A stretch of 49,244 bases of DNA from Paracoccaceae bacterium. GTDB taxonomy: Bacteria > Pseudomonadota > Alphaproteobacteria > Rhodobacterales > Rhodobacteraceae. The notes beneath the pieces were generated by a model that saw only the letters and a list, made by a program, of their open reading frames with translations, searched no databases and was not told the origin of the DNA. Both the position numbers and the translations under genes were made by a program. The DNA is taken from positions 1-49,244 of the forward strand of contig JAPOTI010000078.1 in NCBI GenBank assembly GCA_026709265.1, in the 5' to 3' direction. Positions 37,000 to 45,829 of the stretch are shown here, piece by piece (within the stretch, counting starts at the first letter, position 1; each line of letters begins with the position of its first letter).

Positions 37000-37218
37000 A
37001 TGTTGTCCATCCGCCTTCCGCCCGATATTGAATCGCGTCTTGACGATCTGGCGCGGGCAACCGGGCGCACCAAGAGCCATTACGCGCGTCAGGCCATCCT
37101 CGAGACCCTCGCGGACATGGAGGATGCCTATTTGGGCGACCGGGTCCTGGAGCGGATTCGCCAGGGCGAGGAAACGGTTCTGACCGCGGACGATATGTGG
37201 TGTGATCTGGACGATTGA
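37000..37218 (+). CDS. relB: RelB-type ribbon-helix-helix antitoxin
   Basis: 72 residues. Ribbon-helix-helix N terminus (MLSIRLPPDIESRLDDLARATGR, then SHYARQAILETL) and an acidic tail that would contact the toxin. Expected to bind its own promoter and neutralise the RelE-type partner, whose start lies inside its 3' end (17-base overlap). AGGAGA lies before the start. Lies between 27-bp motif copies 3 and 4. Confidence 0.9.
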   Translation: MLSIRLPPDIESRLDDLARATGRTKSHYARQAILETLADMEDAYLGDRVLERIRQGEETVLTADDMWCDLDD

Positions 37219-37480
37219 CTATGCGGCCAGCGTGCACAGATCCGTCCGCAAGCTGGACCGCCAGGCCCAGTGCTGCATCCGCGATTTCCTGGAAGGGCGT
37301 CTGGCCATCGAATCCGATCCCCGCCGCCTCGGCACCCCGCTGACCCTGGCCAGACACCGCAATCTCTGGAGATACCGCATTGGCGATTATCGCATTGTGG
37401 CCGCGATCAACGACCCCGCGGCCCGGATCCTGATCGTGCGGATCTCACACCGCCGCGATGTCTATACACGACTGACCTGA
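37202..37480 (+). CDS. relE: RelE-type toxin
   Basis: 92 residues. RelE/ParE fold: TIDYAASVHRSVRKLDRQ, LARHRNLWRYRIGDYRIVAAI and the C-terminal ILIVRISHRRDVY with the positively charged end typical of ribosome-dependent mRNA interferases. Overlaps relB by 17 bases. Complete, and immediately followed by the second copy of the 66-bp repeat. Confidence 0.9.
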   Translation: MIWTIDYAASVHRSVRKLDRQAQCCIRDFLEGRLAIESDPRRLGTPLTLARHRNLWRYRIGDYRIVAAINDPAARILIVRISHRRDVYTRLT

Positions 37481-37483
37481 ATG

Positions 37484-37549
37484 GGGTAGATCCCAACGAA
37501 GGTACGTCAAATCCCACAGAATGTGTGGGTTTGTCCAGCCTGGATTGGA
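37484..37549. repeat. 66-bp direct repeat, copy 2
   Basis: Begins 4 bases after the relE stop. 62 of 66 bases equal copy 1 at 34651-34716, same orientation, with the CCCACA/TGTGGG hairpin kept (loop GAATG). A decayed third copy of the 3' half lies at 4366-4397 (GGATGTGTTGATTTGTCC). Confidence 0.9.
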
Positions 37550-37602
37550 TGGATCGCGATTGTGGGCCTCCCGTGCGCGTTGTATCAGCGTGTCTTTGGC
37601 TT

Positions 37603-37629
37603 CCTCACAACAAAGGTCCACGTTGCGAC
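37603..37629. repeat. 27-bp accessory-island motif, copy 4
   Basis: Exact reverse complement of 4765-4791. The identity continues as GAGGAAGCC outside the motif. It marks the 3' side of the truncated recombinase at 37708-38235. Confidence 0.88.
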
Positions 37630-37707
37630 AGCGGATCTGTGGTGTGATGGGAGCTCCCTTTGCGGGGTGTTGTCCGGGTGTTGTGTGTGATCTGCCGGGG
37701 TGAGGGA

Positions 37708-38235
37708 TCATCGGCCGGCATTTTTTATCTTCGTGGGGGATCGGATCTGTCTGGTGATGTCCCCGACCCGTCCGCGTCCGATCTGTTGATTGATAGGCGT
37801 GTGAATGGCGCGGATGCTGAGTGGGGTCGTGGCGGCGAGGTGTTCGACCTCTTTGACCACAGCGGGCGGGATCGGCGGGCGGCCGATCCGCTTGCCGCGG
37901 GCCCGTGCGGCGTGCATGCCGGCGCTGACGCGTTCGCTGATCAGTGCGGATTCCGGTTCGGCCATCGCCCCGATGATCGTGAACATGGCGCGTCCCATGG
38001 GGCTGTCGGTGTCGATCTGGTCCTGCACGCTGATGAAGCGCACGCCGAGATGGTCGAATTCCTCGAGGGCGACGAGGAGGTGACGCACGGACCGGGCGAA
38101 CCGGTCAAACTTCCAGACCAGGATGCAATCGAGCTCGCGGTAGCGCGCCCGGGTCATCAGGGCCTTGAGCTGGGGGCGGCCCATCTTCCGGCCTGAAATG
38201 GCATGATCACAGTAGATTCCGACAATTGTGGCGCG
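37708..38235 (-). pseudogene. Serine recombinase, N terminus lost
   Basis: The readable frame begins just after a TGA with RATIVGIYCDHAISG and continues MGRPQLKALM, LVWKFDRFARS, VQDQIDTDSPMGRAMFTII, the linker HAARARGKRIGRPP and a C-terminal helix-turn-helix region. This is a resolvase/invertase-family protein missing about 45 N-terminal residues, including the catalytic Ser of the RVS motif. The sequence before TIVG does not look like a recombinase and coincides with the block shared with 23958-23991, so the gene was cut at that junction. About 360 bases are shared with 4437-4799, inverted. Confidence 0.8.
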
Positions 38236-38250
38236 TCAATCAACCTGCGA
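38218..38250. repeat. Block shared with 23958-23991
   Basis: TCCGACAATTGTGG to CAACCTGCGA; see 23958-23991. It sits on the junction where the recombinase frame at 37708-38235 loses homology. Confidence 0.65.
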
Positions 38251-38432
38251 CGGGTTGACTACATATGAGTGCAGAATATCACTTTAAGGTTTTTGGAGCG
38301 TTTTGGGAGGCCCAAAAGCGGGATTCCAAGCCAGAAAGCTGGACAAAACCGTCCGGTGTCCGACAATAACACCCGGTTTGCAGAAGCGACCTTGAGAGGC
38401 TCCAGACATATTCGCCGCGCGGGTGTCGTTTG

Positions 38433-38545
38433 TCATAAATCACTTCAGTGAATTGTCACAAATGCGTTCAGTATCATGCATTTCGATCATAAATCAGTTC
38501 AGTGTGTTGCAATTTCGGTCAGATATGACGTCAATGTGTTGCAGC
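38433..38545 (+). repeat. Four iteron-like direct repeats
   Basis: Units start at 38433, 38456, 38487 and 38519 (spacing 23, 31, 32) with a shared core TCAYAAATSANTTCAGTGTGTTG; the fourth is the most diverged. Spacings of 31-32 bases are three helical turns, which suits protein binding on one DNA face. Confidence 0.75.
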
Positions 38546-38637
38546 GCGCACAGGGGGGCGGAAGACGACCGGCGGGATCTGGAATCCCGGTTCAGTCCCG
38601 TCACAGATGGTCAAACCCCCAGGTGACAAGGTGACCC

Positions 38638-39192
38638 ATGCCACGGATCGGCACGGCGCGGGTCAGCACCGCGACCCCGGATCTCGACATCCAGACCACC
38701 CGGCTGGCGGCCGCGGGGTGCCATGTCATTCGTACCGGCTCTGGTTCCTCCCGCACCGGCTGCACGGAATTGCAGACCATCCTCGACTGCCTGCAGGACG
38801 GGGATGAACTGGTGGTCCATCGTCTGGATCGGCTCGGCCGCTCCACGCGGGATGTGCTCAACCCGGTGCATGACCTGGACAGCAAGGGCGCCGCGCTGCG
38901 GGTTCTCGAACCCGACGTGACAACGGCAGGGGATCTCGGCCGCCTGGTGGTCACGGTCCTGGGGATGGTCGCCGATCTGGAACTCAAATTCATCCGGGAT
39001 CGCCAGCGCGCGGGCATTGACGCGGCCAAGGCGAAGGGTGTCTATAAAGGTCGGAAACAACAGATCGACACGAACCGGATCCGGGAACTGGCCGCGCAAA
39101 ACATGCCCAAGGCACAGATCGCCCGCACGCTCAAAATCTCACGCATGTCAGTCTATCGCGCCCTCAAAGCGGGACAGAATCCGCCCCCGTGA
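38638..39192 (+). CDS. Serine recombinase (resolvase/invertase family)
   Basis: 184 residues, complete. The N-terminal catalytic domain has IGTARVST with nucleophile Ser10 and Arg8; the usual Tyr before Ala is Thr here. It continues with ELVVHRLDRLGRS (conserved Arg pair), VVTVLGMVADLE and FIRDRQRAGIDAAKAKG. The C-terminal helix-turn-helix is RELAAQNMPKAQIARTLKISRMSVYRAL. The size equals Tn3-type resolvases and DNA invertases. Flanked by inverted tandem repeats that are natural candidates for its binding sites. Confidence 0.93.
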   Translation: MPRIGTARVSTATPDLDIQTTRLAAAGCHVIRTGSGSSRTGCTELQTILDCLQDGDELVVHRLDRLGRSTRDVLNPVHDLDSKGAALRVLEPDVTTAGDLGRLVVTVLGMVADLELKFIRDRQRAGIDAAKAKGVYKGRKQQIDTNRIRELAAQNMPKAQIARTLKISRMSVYRALKAGQNPPP

Positions 39193-39208
39193 GCGGCGGA
39201 CACAACCT

Positions 39209-39259
39209 TCACTGAAGTCTTTTGTGACAATTCACTGAAGTTATTTGTGACAAATGACA
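39209..39259 (-). repeat. Right-end repeats of the recombinase cassette
   Basis: On the minus strand two tandem units, TCACAAATAACTTCAGTGAATTG and TCACAAAAGACTTCAGTGAA, mirror the first two units of the left end at 38433. Confidence 0.75.
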
Positions 39260-39352
39260 GCTATATTCAGTGTGTCGTTGGTGTGGCGAAACGCCACCCA
39301 TCGTCGACGCATGAACCCATGCACGTCTCTCGATGTAAGATGTTGTAAAACC

Positions 39353-39718
39353 CTATGGGTTGGCAGGTGATGGAGGTGGGCGTTTCACTTCTGAATGTTG
39401 ATTCATATTCCTGCCACCAGCTCCATTGGCTTTTTCAGCGGATTGTTGCTGAGCCATGCGGCGTGCTTCCATTTCGCGGGTCGCCTCGCTCAGCATACGG
39501 ATAAAATGTTCCGCATGTTGCGCATGATTTTCTGCCAAAACACGATCACCGGCGAGTAAAGCATCGCGTGATAGCGCCTGGTATTTGTCGATGATCTGTT
39601 GAGGATTGCCGCGCACCTTGCCTTCAGGACCTGAACTTTCGAATACCCTGTTCACGACACTGCCGTTGGAACGGCGGTTTCCCTTGCTACGCATCCGCGG
39701 TTTGTGGGATTGTCTCAT
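39353..39718 (-). CDS. DUF4167 family protein
   Basis: 121 residues from MRQSHKPRMRSKGN; the longer frame start is not conserved. Basic, low-complexity N terminus, then the DUF4167 core NRVFESSGPEGKVRGNPQQIIDKYQALSRDALL read in segments, and AENHAQHAEHFIRML. A disordered tail rich in Gln, Asn and Pro follows. The family is found mainly in alphaproteobacteria next to prfA-prmC, as here; function unknown. Short version of the family. Confidence 0.88.
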   Translation of the reverse strand: MRQSHKPRMRSKGNRRSNGSVVNRVFESSGPEGKVRGNPQQIIDKYQALSRDALLAGDRVLAENHAQHAEHFIRMLSEATREMEARRMAQQQSAEKANGAGGRNMNQHSEVKRPPPSPANP

Positions 39719-39946
39719 TTTCACTTTTTGTGGTTTGCCTGTAGCATCAGCGACTCCATGGGAGCAACTGGGTGCAACATTCTGGTTCTTGGTTCCCTCT
39801 CTTTGCTCCAACAGACCGTCGAGGCAACCAACAGGAAACGTCTTGTATGATCTATATGCGAGTAGAACATAATTATTGGGAAGATACAACTCGTTTGCTA
39901 AAAGAAGTCAGATTGTCGTTAATCCTGACACTAAACTGCAACAACT

Positions 39947-40831
39947 TCATGGCCATGTGATACCCTTCAAACACGAGGGTGCAGATTTGGCAACTGCTCT
40001 ATTTGGCTGAAAGCTGAGCGCACGTGGCCGGCAATCAAGATCAAATATCACATCATCGAGCAACAACCCGTTTTCCCTAAAGATGTCGGCAACCGGGTGC
40101 AGTTGATTTGGGCCAATTTCTGTAACCAGGAAACCCTCCGGCAGGAGACAATCAGCGGCATGACGGGCAATTTCTCGAAATGCCCCGAGTCCGTCGCCCC
40201 CATCTGTCAAGGCATGGCGGGGTTCCCATTGGGTAATCTCAGGTGCCAAATGCTTGATGTCACCATCAGGTATGTAGGGAGGATTGGTCACGATACACGC
40301 AAATTTCTGATCAATTCCTTCCAACCAGTTGCCAAGGCGGAACGCTGCACGCCTTCCGCAGCCAAGGCGCTGAGCATTGCGACGCGCCACCCGAAGTGTG
40401 TGTGGGCAACGATCAATACCCAGGCCGGTCGAATGGCAAAGTTGAGACAGAATTGACAGGAGGAGGCAGCCGCTGCCGGAACCAAGATCCAGAATTGTTG
40501 AAGGTTCTTTAGACAAGACTTCAGTCACAAGAATTTCCGATTCAGGTCGCGGATCAAGAACGAAGGAATTGATTTCAAACTCATGATCAAAAAACCATCG
40601 TTTGCCAACAATCTGTGACACTGGCTGGCGTTTTACCCGCCTGTCTATGTAGGCTTCGTATTTCCTGGTCTGCTGGTCGCCGACTCGATCATTTGCAACG
40701 AATGTTATCTGCTGCTCGTCCGACAAGACCGATGCCAGCAGCCGCTGCGCATCCGACTTGGCAGCACTGATCCCGGCTGCCTGCAGTTTTGCTGTTCCAT
40801 CGGCAAGAATCTGAGATACACTTTGCGTCAT
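39947..40831 (-). CDS. prmC: Release factor glutamine methyltransferase
   Basis: 294 residues. Methylates the Gln of the GGQ motif in release factors. SAM site [14 protein letters not shown] and the catalytic/substrate motif TNPPYIP are present, after an N-terminal helical domain. Overlaps the prfA stop by four bases, coupling it to its substrate's gene. Confidence 0.95.
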   Translation of the reverse strand: MTQSVSQILADGTAKLQAAGISAAKSDAQRLLASVLSDEQQITFVANDRVGDQQTRKYEAYIDRRVKRQPVSQIVGKRWFFDHEFEINSFVLDPRPESEILVTEVLSKEPSTILDLGSGSGCLLLSILSQLCHSTGLGIDRCPHTLRVARRNAQRLGCGRRAAFRLGNWLEGIDQKFACIVTNPPYIPDGDIKHLAPEITQWEPRHALTDGGDGLGAFREIARHAADCLLPEGFLVTEIGPNQLHPVADIFRENGLLLDDVIFDLDCRPRALSFQPNRAVAKSAPSCLKGITWP

Positions 40832-41880
40832 TTGCCTATTTCTGCGAGTCGCTGCGCATGTTCTACAGAGATCAGTGCATCGATCATCTCGTCGATATCC
40901 CCCTGCATAAACCGGTCAAGCTTATAAAGCGTGAGGTTAATTCGGTGATCGGTTACGCGTCCTTGGGGAAAGTTGTAAGTCCGAATTCGCTCAGATCGAT
41001 CTCCACTCCCCACCTGTTGTCGTCTGTCAGCTGCGCGTTGCGCGTCTGCTTTGCTACGTTCAATTTCAAACAGTCGTGCACGCAACACGCGAATTGCGAT
41101 TTCTCGATTCCGATGCTGTGATTTTTCTGATGATACCACTGAAATCTCTGTTGGGAGATGCGTGATCCGCACTGCTGAATCCGTCTTGTTGACATGTTGT
41201 CCGCCAGCACCACTCGCCCGCATCGTATCAATACGCAGATCTGACGGAGAAATATTGATTTCAACTTCACTCGGTTCAGGAAGAACAGCGACCGTCGCTG
41301 CTGACGTGTGAATGCGACCACTGCCCTCGGTTTCCGGAACGCGCTGGACACGATGTACGCCTGATTCAAACTGCATCCGCGCAAATACATCCTTTCCGCG
41401 CAATTGAACTGAAACTTCCCGAAACCCGCCAAGCGGTGTCTGGTTGCTTGTCAGCAGTTCAAACTCCCACCCTTTTTCCTGTGCATAACGTTCATAAAGG
41501 CGACAGAGATCACTGGCGAAGAGGGCCGCTTCTTCACCGCCAGTGCCCGCACGGATTTCGACAACCGCTGAACGACTGCCATCACGATTCTTGGGAATGA
41601 GTGCTGCTTGCAGACTGTTTGTGACGGCCCTGAGCGACTCGCGCAAGTTGGAAAGTTCTTCTTCAGCCAGCATCCGCAATTCGGGATCATTTTGTAGAGA
41701 CTCGATCGCTTGAATTTCTTCTTGAAGGATGCGGTAACGTCGAATCAGGGATACTGATTCCTGCAATTCACCAAATTCACGTGACAGAACTGCGGCGTCC
41801 CTGCCCACCGCATGCTGCAATCTTGACTCCAGATCGTGATGACGTGCAAGGATCTTGTCAAGATGTTTGTCAGGGAGCAT
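40828..41880 (-). CDS. prfA: Peptide chain release factor 1
   Basis: 350 residues. Recognises UAA and UAG and triggers peptide release. GGQ motif in [17 protein letters not shown]; the codon-recognition loop region precedes it ([27 protein letters not shown]). Full length. It lies between ispG and prmC. In many alphaproteobacteria hisS stands between ispG and prfA; it is absent here. Confidence 0.95.
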   Translation of the reverse strand: MLPDKHLDKILARHHDLESRLQHAVGRDAAVLSREFGELQESVSLIRRYRILQEEIQAIESLQNDPELRMLAEEELSNLRESLRAVTNSLQAALIPKNRDGSRSAVVEIRAGTGGEEAALFASDLCRLYERYAQEKGWEFELLTSNQTPLGGFREVSVQLRGKDVFARMQFESGVHRVQRVPETEGSGRIHTSAATVAVLPEPSEVEINISPSDLRIDTMRASGAGGQHVNKTDSAVRITHLPTEISVVSSEKSQHRNREIAIRVLRARLFEIERSKADAQRAADRRQQVGSGDRSERIRTYNFPQGRVTDHRINLTLYKLDRFMQGDIDEMIDALISVEHAQRLAEIGK

Positions 41881-41955
41881 CGCTCACTTCCCGCCATCAA
41901 AACATGGCCATAACCGATTTGCCATGAAAGGCCGAAACTGGGATTTTGACTCTTT

Positions 41956-43092
41956 TCAGGGATTTTCTACAGCTTCCATTTCACTTGCCTTCTGTTCAAC
42001 AAGTGAAACGATATGCTCAATCAATTCTTCATTTGAAAGCTTATGCGATGCTGCTCCTGAGACATAAACCATGCCCGAATCCTTACCTCCGCCCGTAAAA
42101 CCAAACTCGGTGAGCAGAGCTTCACCGGGACCATTAACCACACAGCCAATAATGGAAACACTGACCGGCATACGGATATGCTCCAGACGCTCCTCGAGTG
42201 TCGCGACGGTTGAAATGACATCAAATCCCTGGCGTGCACAACTTGGGCAGGCAATAATATTGACTCCGCGGCGACGCAGACCCAACGCCTTGAGGATTTC
42301 ATATCCAACTTTGACCTCTTCGACAGGGTCAGCTGATAAACTGACCCGCAAAGTGTCACCAATTCCCTGCCACAAAAGACTCCCAAGGCCGAGTGCCGAC
42401 TTGACCGTTCCCGGAAGATAGCTTCCAGCCTCGGTGATTCCGAGATGGATCGGCGCATCCGTCTGTTCGGCGAGCATATGATAAGCTGTAACCGCCATGA
42501 ACAGATCCGATGCCTTGCAACTGATCTTGTAGTTCCGAAAACCCTGTTCTTCCAGCAGGCGGATATTATCCAATCCAGATTCGACCATCGCATCCGGACA
42601 CGGTTCACCATAGGACTCGAGGAGACGCTTTTCCAAGCTTCCCGCGTTGACGCCAATGCGGATCGAACAATTATGATCGACCGCGGCATTCACAACCTCA
42701 CGAATCCTTTCACTTGAGCCGATATTTCCTGGGTTGATACGCAAACAGGCCGCTCCGGCTTCAGCTGCCTCGATAGCCCGGCGATAATGAAAATGGATAT
42801 CGGCAACAATCGGCACCGGACTTTCAGCAACGATTTCACGAAGCGCCTTCGACGAGTCTTCATCGGGCACTGAAACCCTGACGATGTCAGCACCCGCCTC
42901 TGCACAATCCTGGATTTGTTTAACGGTCGCAGCGACATCGGTGGTTAACGTGTTGGTCATTGTCTGGACTGATATTGGTGCGCCACCACCAACAGGCACC
43001 GAACCGACATGAATTTGTCGTGACTTACGCCGTTCAATGTTGCGCCATGGGCGGACCGTGTTGTGCAAAGAACTATAGTCTTCGTTGGTCAT
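41956..43092 (-). CDS. ispG: 4-hydroxy-3-methylbut-2-enyl diphosphate synthase
   Basis: 378 residues. [4Fe-4S] enzyme of the MEP isoprenoid pathway, converting MEcPP to HMBPP. N-terminal TIM barrel ([33 protein letters not shown]) and the C-terminal cluster domain with Cys in [11 protein letters not shown] and [10 protein letters not shown]. Complete. Upstream rodZ is separated by about 240 bases, suggesting its own promoter. Confidence 0.96.
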   Translation of the reverse strand: MTNEDYSSLHNTVRPWRNIERRKSRQIHVGSVPVGGGAPISVQTMTNTLTTDVAATVKQIQDCAEAGADIVRVSVPDEDSSKALREIVAESPVPIVADIHFHYRRAIEAAEAGAACLRINPGNIGSSERIREVVNAAVDHNCSIRIGVNAGSLEKRLLESYGEPCPDAMVESGLDNIRLLEEQGFRNYKISCKASDLFMAVTAYHMLAEQTDAPIHLGITEAGSYLPGTVKSALGLGSLLWQGIGDTLRVSLSADPVEEVKVGYEILKALGLRRRGVNIIACPSCARQGFDVISTVATLEERLEHIRMPVSVSIIGCVVNGPGEALLTEFGFTGGGKDSGMVYVSGAASHKLSNEELIEHIVSLVEQKASEMEAVENP

Positions 43093-43334
43093 TCAATCAC
43101 CTGTTTTGCATCAGATTTGGCCATGCATCGCGCAATTGTCAGATTCTATCGGCATTCTGTCACAATTTTGTATGTTTGCCTATATGCATTCATGTGAATG
43201 CCATTCGCTGCTGACTGTCCCAAAAGGTCTCACGGTCATCATTGAAACTTCAACAATCTGTTCTGTTTGTCATCGCGGTCGAACGGCGTACACTGGTGTC
43301 GAAACGACCCACTCCATCGATTCGATCCAAACGA

Positions 43335-44480
43335 TCAGGGGGGTGAATACAAACCAATCTTGATAATGGCCGGGGGGACCTGGTTTGACTGAAGAGGGTG
43401 ATAAACCTTGCGGATTTCATCAGCAGCAAGATTGACATTCTTTGCGACTGAAGTCCCCTGCCCGGCAGGCCCGTACACCTCATTGCCGACTACGAAATAG
43501 ACTGAACCGGAATTACCGATCCGCAACTGCAATTTATCGGATGATTGCGGCACTGAAAACTCATCGCCAGCCAACAGCGTGTCTTCTTCAATTGTTGTCC
43601 CATCTTCTGTGGTGACCCGAAACCAGGCATTGCGTGTCGGGACGATGACAACCTGTGAAGAGTCAACTTCGGGCTGTGGCGGCGTCGCAGTCTGTATCGA
43701 AGCCACCGCGGTCTCACTCTCCGCAGGTGCATCTTTGGCAGGTGCAACGTCCGGTTTGGAATAAATTCCAAATTGCCCTCGACGGATTTGCCCCATCGTT
43801 GTCTGTACAGAAAAATTGGGCGGAGAAGTTGTCGTAGCGTTGGCGGCAGAAGAGACGGTTGCAGCCGAAGCCTCGAGCATCCTAACCCCAATCTCAATGT
43901 CTGTCACGAGGGGTTGAGAATAACTCGCCTGGCGAACCGAACTGATGGCATCATAAAATGTCCAGCTCATATAGCCGATTCCCGAAATTAATCCGCAGAC
44001 AAGAAACGAAGAAAAAAATGTCTGAAAAATACGTTTGTCAAAATGTGAATCCCGCAGCATTAACAGATTGACTTCGTGCCGTTTGGGTGCTGTACGCCCC
44101 GCCCAATGCAAACCAATACCTGTAGTGGCTCGCCTTGTCTTCCGTGACTGCGCCGCTTTTTTGCCCGAGCCGTTAATGTTGGGATTGCCGGTGATGTTAG
44201 AAACACCCGCTTCTTCACAGAAGCGCCGATAACCAATTTCCGGGTCCATACCGAGATATTTTGCATAAGCGCGAACATAGCCCGGGATGACCCACTTGAA
44301 CTCAAAACCGTTGATATCGGCCTTTTCAATCGCATGGATGAGATGGGCCCGGATGTGGAGATCACGTTCTACATCGATAAGAGACTTACCCATCGTGGCA
44401 CGCTTGCCACGCATTTCATCCCCCAGTTGAACCTGATAATCACCGAAACCGCGCAGGGCTTCTTCACCAGGATGTGTCAT
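43335..44480 (-). CDS. rodZ: RodZ-like helix-turn-helix membrane protein
   Basis: 381 residues. Cytoplasmic N-terminal HTH (GKSLIDVERDLHIRAHLIHAIE, then PGYVRAYAKYLGMD), a basic linker, one TM segment (about 153-175, FFSSFLVCGLISGIGYMSW), a Pro/Thr/Ala-rich spacer and a C-terminal DUF4115 domain (NAWFRVTTEDGTTIEEDTLL, GNSGSVYFVVGNEVYGPAG). Such proteins link the MreB cytoskeleton to the envelope, controlling cell shape. The same location before ispG is usual for this class. Confidence 0.9.
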   Translation of the reverse strand: MTHPGEEALRGFGDYQVQLGDEMRGKRATMGKSLIDVERDLHIRAHLIHAIEKADINGFEFKWVIPGYVRAYAKYLGMDPEIGYRRFCEEAGVSNITGNPNINGSGKKAAQSRKTRRATTGIGLHWAGRTAPKRHEVNLLMLRDSHFDKRIFQTFFSSFLVCGLISGIGYMSWTFYDAISSVRQASYSQPLVTDIEIGVRMLEASAATVSSAANATTTSPPNFSVQTTMGQIRRGQFGIYSKPDVAPAKDAPAESETAVASIQTATPPQPEVDSSQVVIVPTRNAWFRVTTEDGTTIEEDTLLAGDEFSVPQSSDKLQLRIGNSGSVYFVVGNEVYGPAGQGTSVAKNVNLAADEIRKVYHPLQSNQVPPAIIKIGLYSPP

Positions 44481-44751
44481 GCTCCAGCTAACCTTTTCCG
44501 CCCCTAACTGGCTCGCAAGTGCTTTTTTCCCCAGCTATGGCATCCTGCTGGGAAACGCAAGAATAAAAATTCCGCCCCAGCAGTTCCTGCTCATTTTGGG
44601 TTCAGTATCCATGCCTGGCGTCAAGTGATTTTGTAGAACATTCCCCCGTGTTATTCACGTTTGTCCACATTGTTTCTACACCTCTGGCACACGGAGTCCA
44701 GTCCACCCCGCTACGACGGGCGGGTCTCCGGGGTCGGATCTGTGTTGGGAA

Positions 44752-45027
44752 TCAGACGGGTGTGCGTTCCTCCCCGTGGCGCAGGTCACGCCGCCGTGCA
44801 TGGGCGGTGACGGCGATCGTCATCATCCCGGCGATGGTCAGGATCAGTCGTGTTTCATGTTTCGCAAACTCCGCCTTAAGCTCCGCGATATCGGCTTTCG
44901 TCGCGACACCGCCCGTGACACCGGACCGGACGGCTTCCGTGATCGCTTCGGCCTGATCGGAACTGAAACCACCCTTGGCCTCAAGCTGGCGTGTTACGGT
45001 CAAAGTATCAAAGACAGCTCCGGTCAT
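44752..45027 (-). CDS. DUF1640-like coiled-coil protein
   Basis: 91 residues. N terminus FDTLTVTRQLEAKGGFSSDQAEAITEAV and KADIAELKAEFAKHE coiled coil, followed by a hydrophobic segment (about 61-74) and a basic tail. This is the CCDC90/DUF1640 pattern: a coiled coil anchored by a C-terminal TM. Function unknown in bacteria. It lies 35 bases after sdhE on the same strand. Confidence 0.75.
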   Translation of the reverse strand: MTGAVFDTLTVTRQLEAKGGFSSDQAEAITEAVRSGVTGGVATKADIAELKAEFAKHETRLILTIAGMMTIAVTAHARRRDLRHGEERTPV

Positions 45028-45062
45028 GGCTGATCGAAAGCTCCAAAAGGCGATGCTATTCT

Positions 45063-45368
45063 CTATCTCTTTCCACGCGGTTGAACTGGCTCTGGGTCCA
45101 AATTCAGTGTGGCAGTGATTTCTGCAAGGATTCCGGCATGTCGATCCGGCCAGCGTGTCCGATCACCGAGCCAGTATTCGATATCCTGGTCGGTTTCATG
45201 GAGCAATGATTCAAGACCGGAAATGTCGGTTTCCTGCCCCAGATTTATCGCATCCAGATATCGCTCAAAAATGACGCAGATTTCACGCGTGCCGCGTTGC
45301 CGGGCACGGATGCGTAACCGGCGTTGGCGCATGATCTGCGATACTTGCTCTCGTGTCTGCTGTGTCAA
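45063..45368 (-). CDS. sdhE: FAD assembly factor SdhE (succinate dehydrogenase assembly factor 2)
   Basis: 101 residues. Promotes covalent flavinylation of the succinate dehydrogenase flavoprotein. The key RGxxE motif appears as QRGTREICVIFERYL, preceded by QRRLRIRAR and followed by LESLLHETDQDIEYWL, as in the family. Its start overlaps the stop of the lrp gene (ATGA). In many alphaproteobacteria the gene sits between recG and mfd, so this setting is unusual. Confidence 0.88.
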   Translation of the reverse strand: MTQQTREQVSQIMRQRRLRIRARQRGTREICVIFERYLDAINLGQETDISGLESLLHETDQDIEYWLGDRTRWPDRHAGILAEITATLNLDPEPVQPRGKR

Positions 45369-45829
45369 TTTGGGTCGATGGGCAGGGCCGTTTCGTTCTT
45401 GATCTCTTCCATCGACAGCAATGCGGTCACGTTGAAGACTTTCACCCCGGAAATTAATGCCTGATAAAAGGCGTCATATTCACGTGCATTGGCCACCCGC
45501 ACTTTCAGGATATAGTCGATATCTCCCGCCAGCCGATGCGCCTCCAGGATCTCTGGTCGTTCGTTCAAAACTTTCAGAAATTGTTGCTGCCAAGCCGTAT
45601 CATGCTCAGACGTGCGCACCAGGACAAAGAAACAGGCATGAAATCCAAGCTGCTCAGGATTCAGAATGGCCACTTGCCTGCCGATCACTCCTGCCTCGCG
45701 CATCTTGCGAATCCGTGCCCAAACAGGTGTCTTTGTCGATCTCACTTTCCGCGCAATCTCATCGAGGGATTGAGCCGCATCCTGCTGCAACTGAATGAGT
45801 ATTCGGCGATTTAATCGATCGATCTTCAT
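45365..45829 (-). CDS. Lrp/AsnC family transcriptional regulator
   Basis: 154 residues from MKIDRLNRRILIQLQ (a start 8 codons earlier is possible). N-terminal winged helix-turn-helix (SLDEIARKVRSTKTPVWARIRKMREAGVI) and a C-terminal RAM ligand-binding domain (VLVRTSEHD, EILEAHRLAGDIDYILKV, ALLSMEEIK). Probably senses an amino acid; target unknown. Coupled to sdhE, and faces bufA across about 500 bases of non-coding DNA. Confidence 0.92.
   Translation of the reverse strand: MKIDRLNRRILIQLQQDAAQSLDEIARKVRSTKTPVWARIRKMREAGVIGRQVAILNPEQLGFHACFFVLVRTSEHDTAWQQQFLKVLNERPEILEAHRLAGDIDYILKVRVANAREYDAFYQALISGVKVFNVTALLSMEEIKNETALPIDPN

Larger units (their letters stand above)
38424..39259 (+). mobile_element. 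836-bp inverted-repeat cassette carrying a serine recombinase
   Basis: Ends are TGTCGTTTGTCATAAATC at left and, on the other strand, TGTCATTTGTCACAAATA at right. The inverted repeat runs about 39 bases with few mismatches and includes ACTTCAGTGAATTGTCACAAA on both sides. Both ends carry tandem copies of a unit of 23-32 bases. Only one gene, the recombinase at 38638-39192, lies inside. I saw no target duplication in the immediate flanks. Multiple terminal repeats of this sort are known from IS21-type elements, so it may be a passenger cassette mobilised in trans. Confidence 0.75.

Noticed and set aside
38433-38545. Tandem repeats as a CRISPR array
   Set aside because: Units are imperfect, differ in spacing and have no unique spacers or cas genes nearby.
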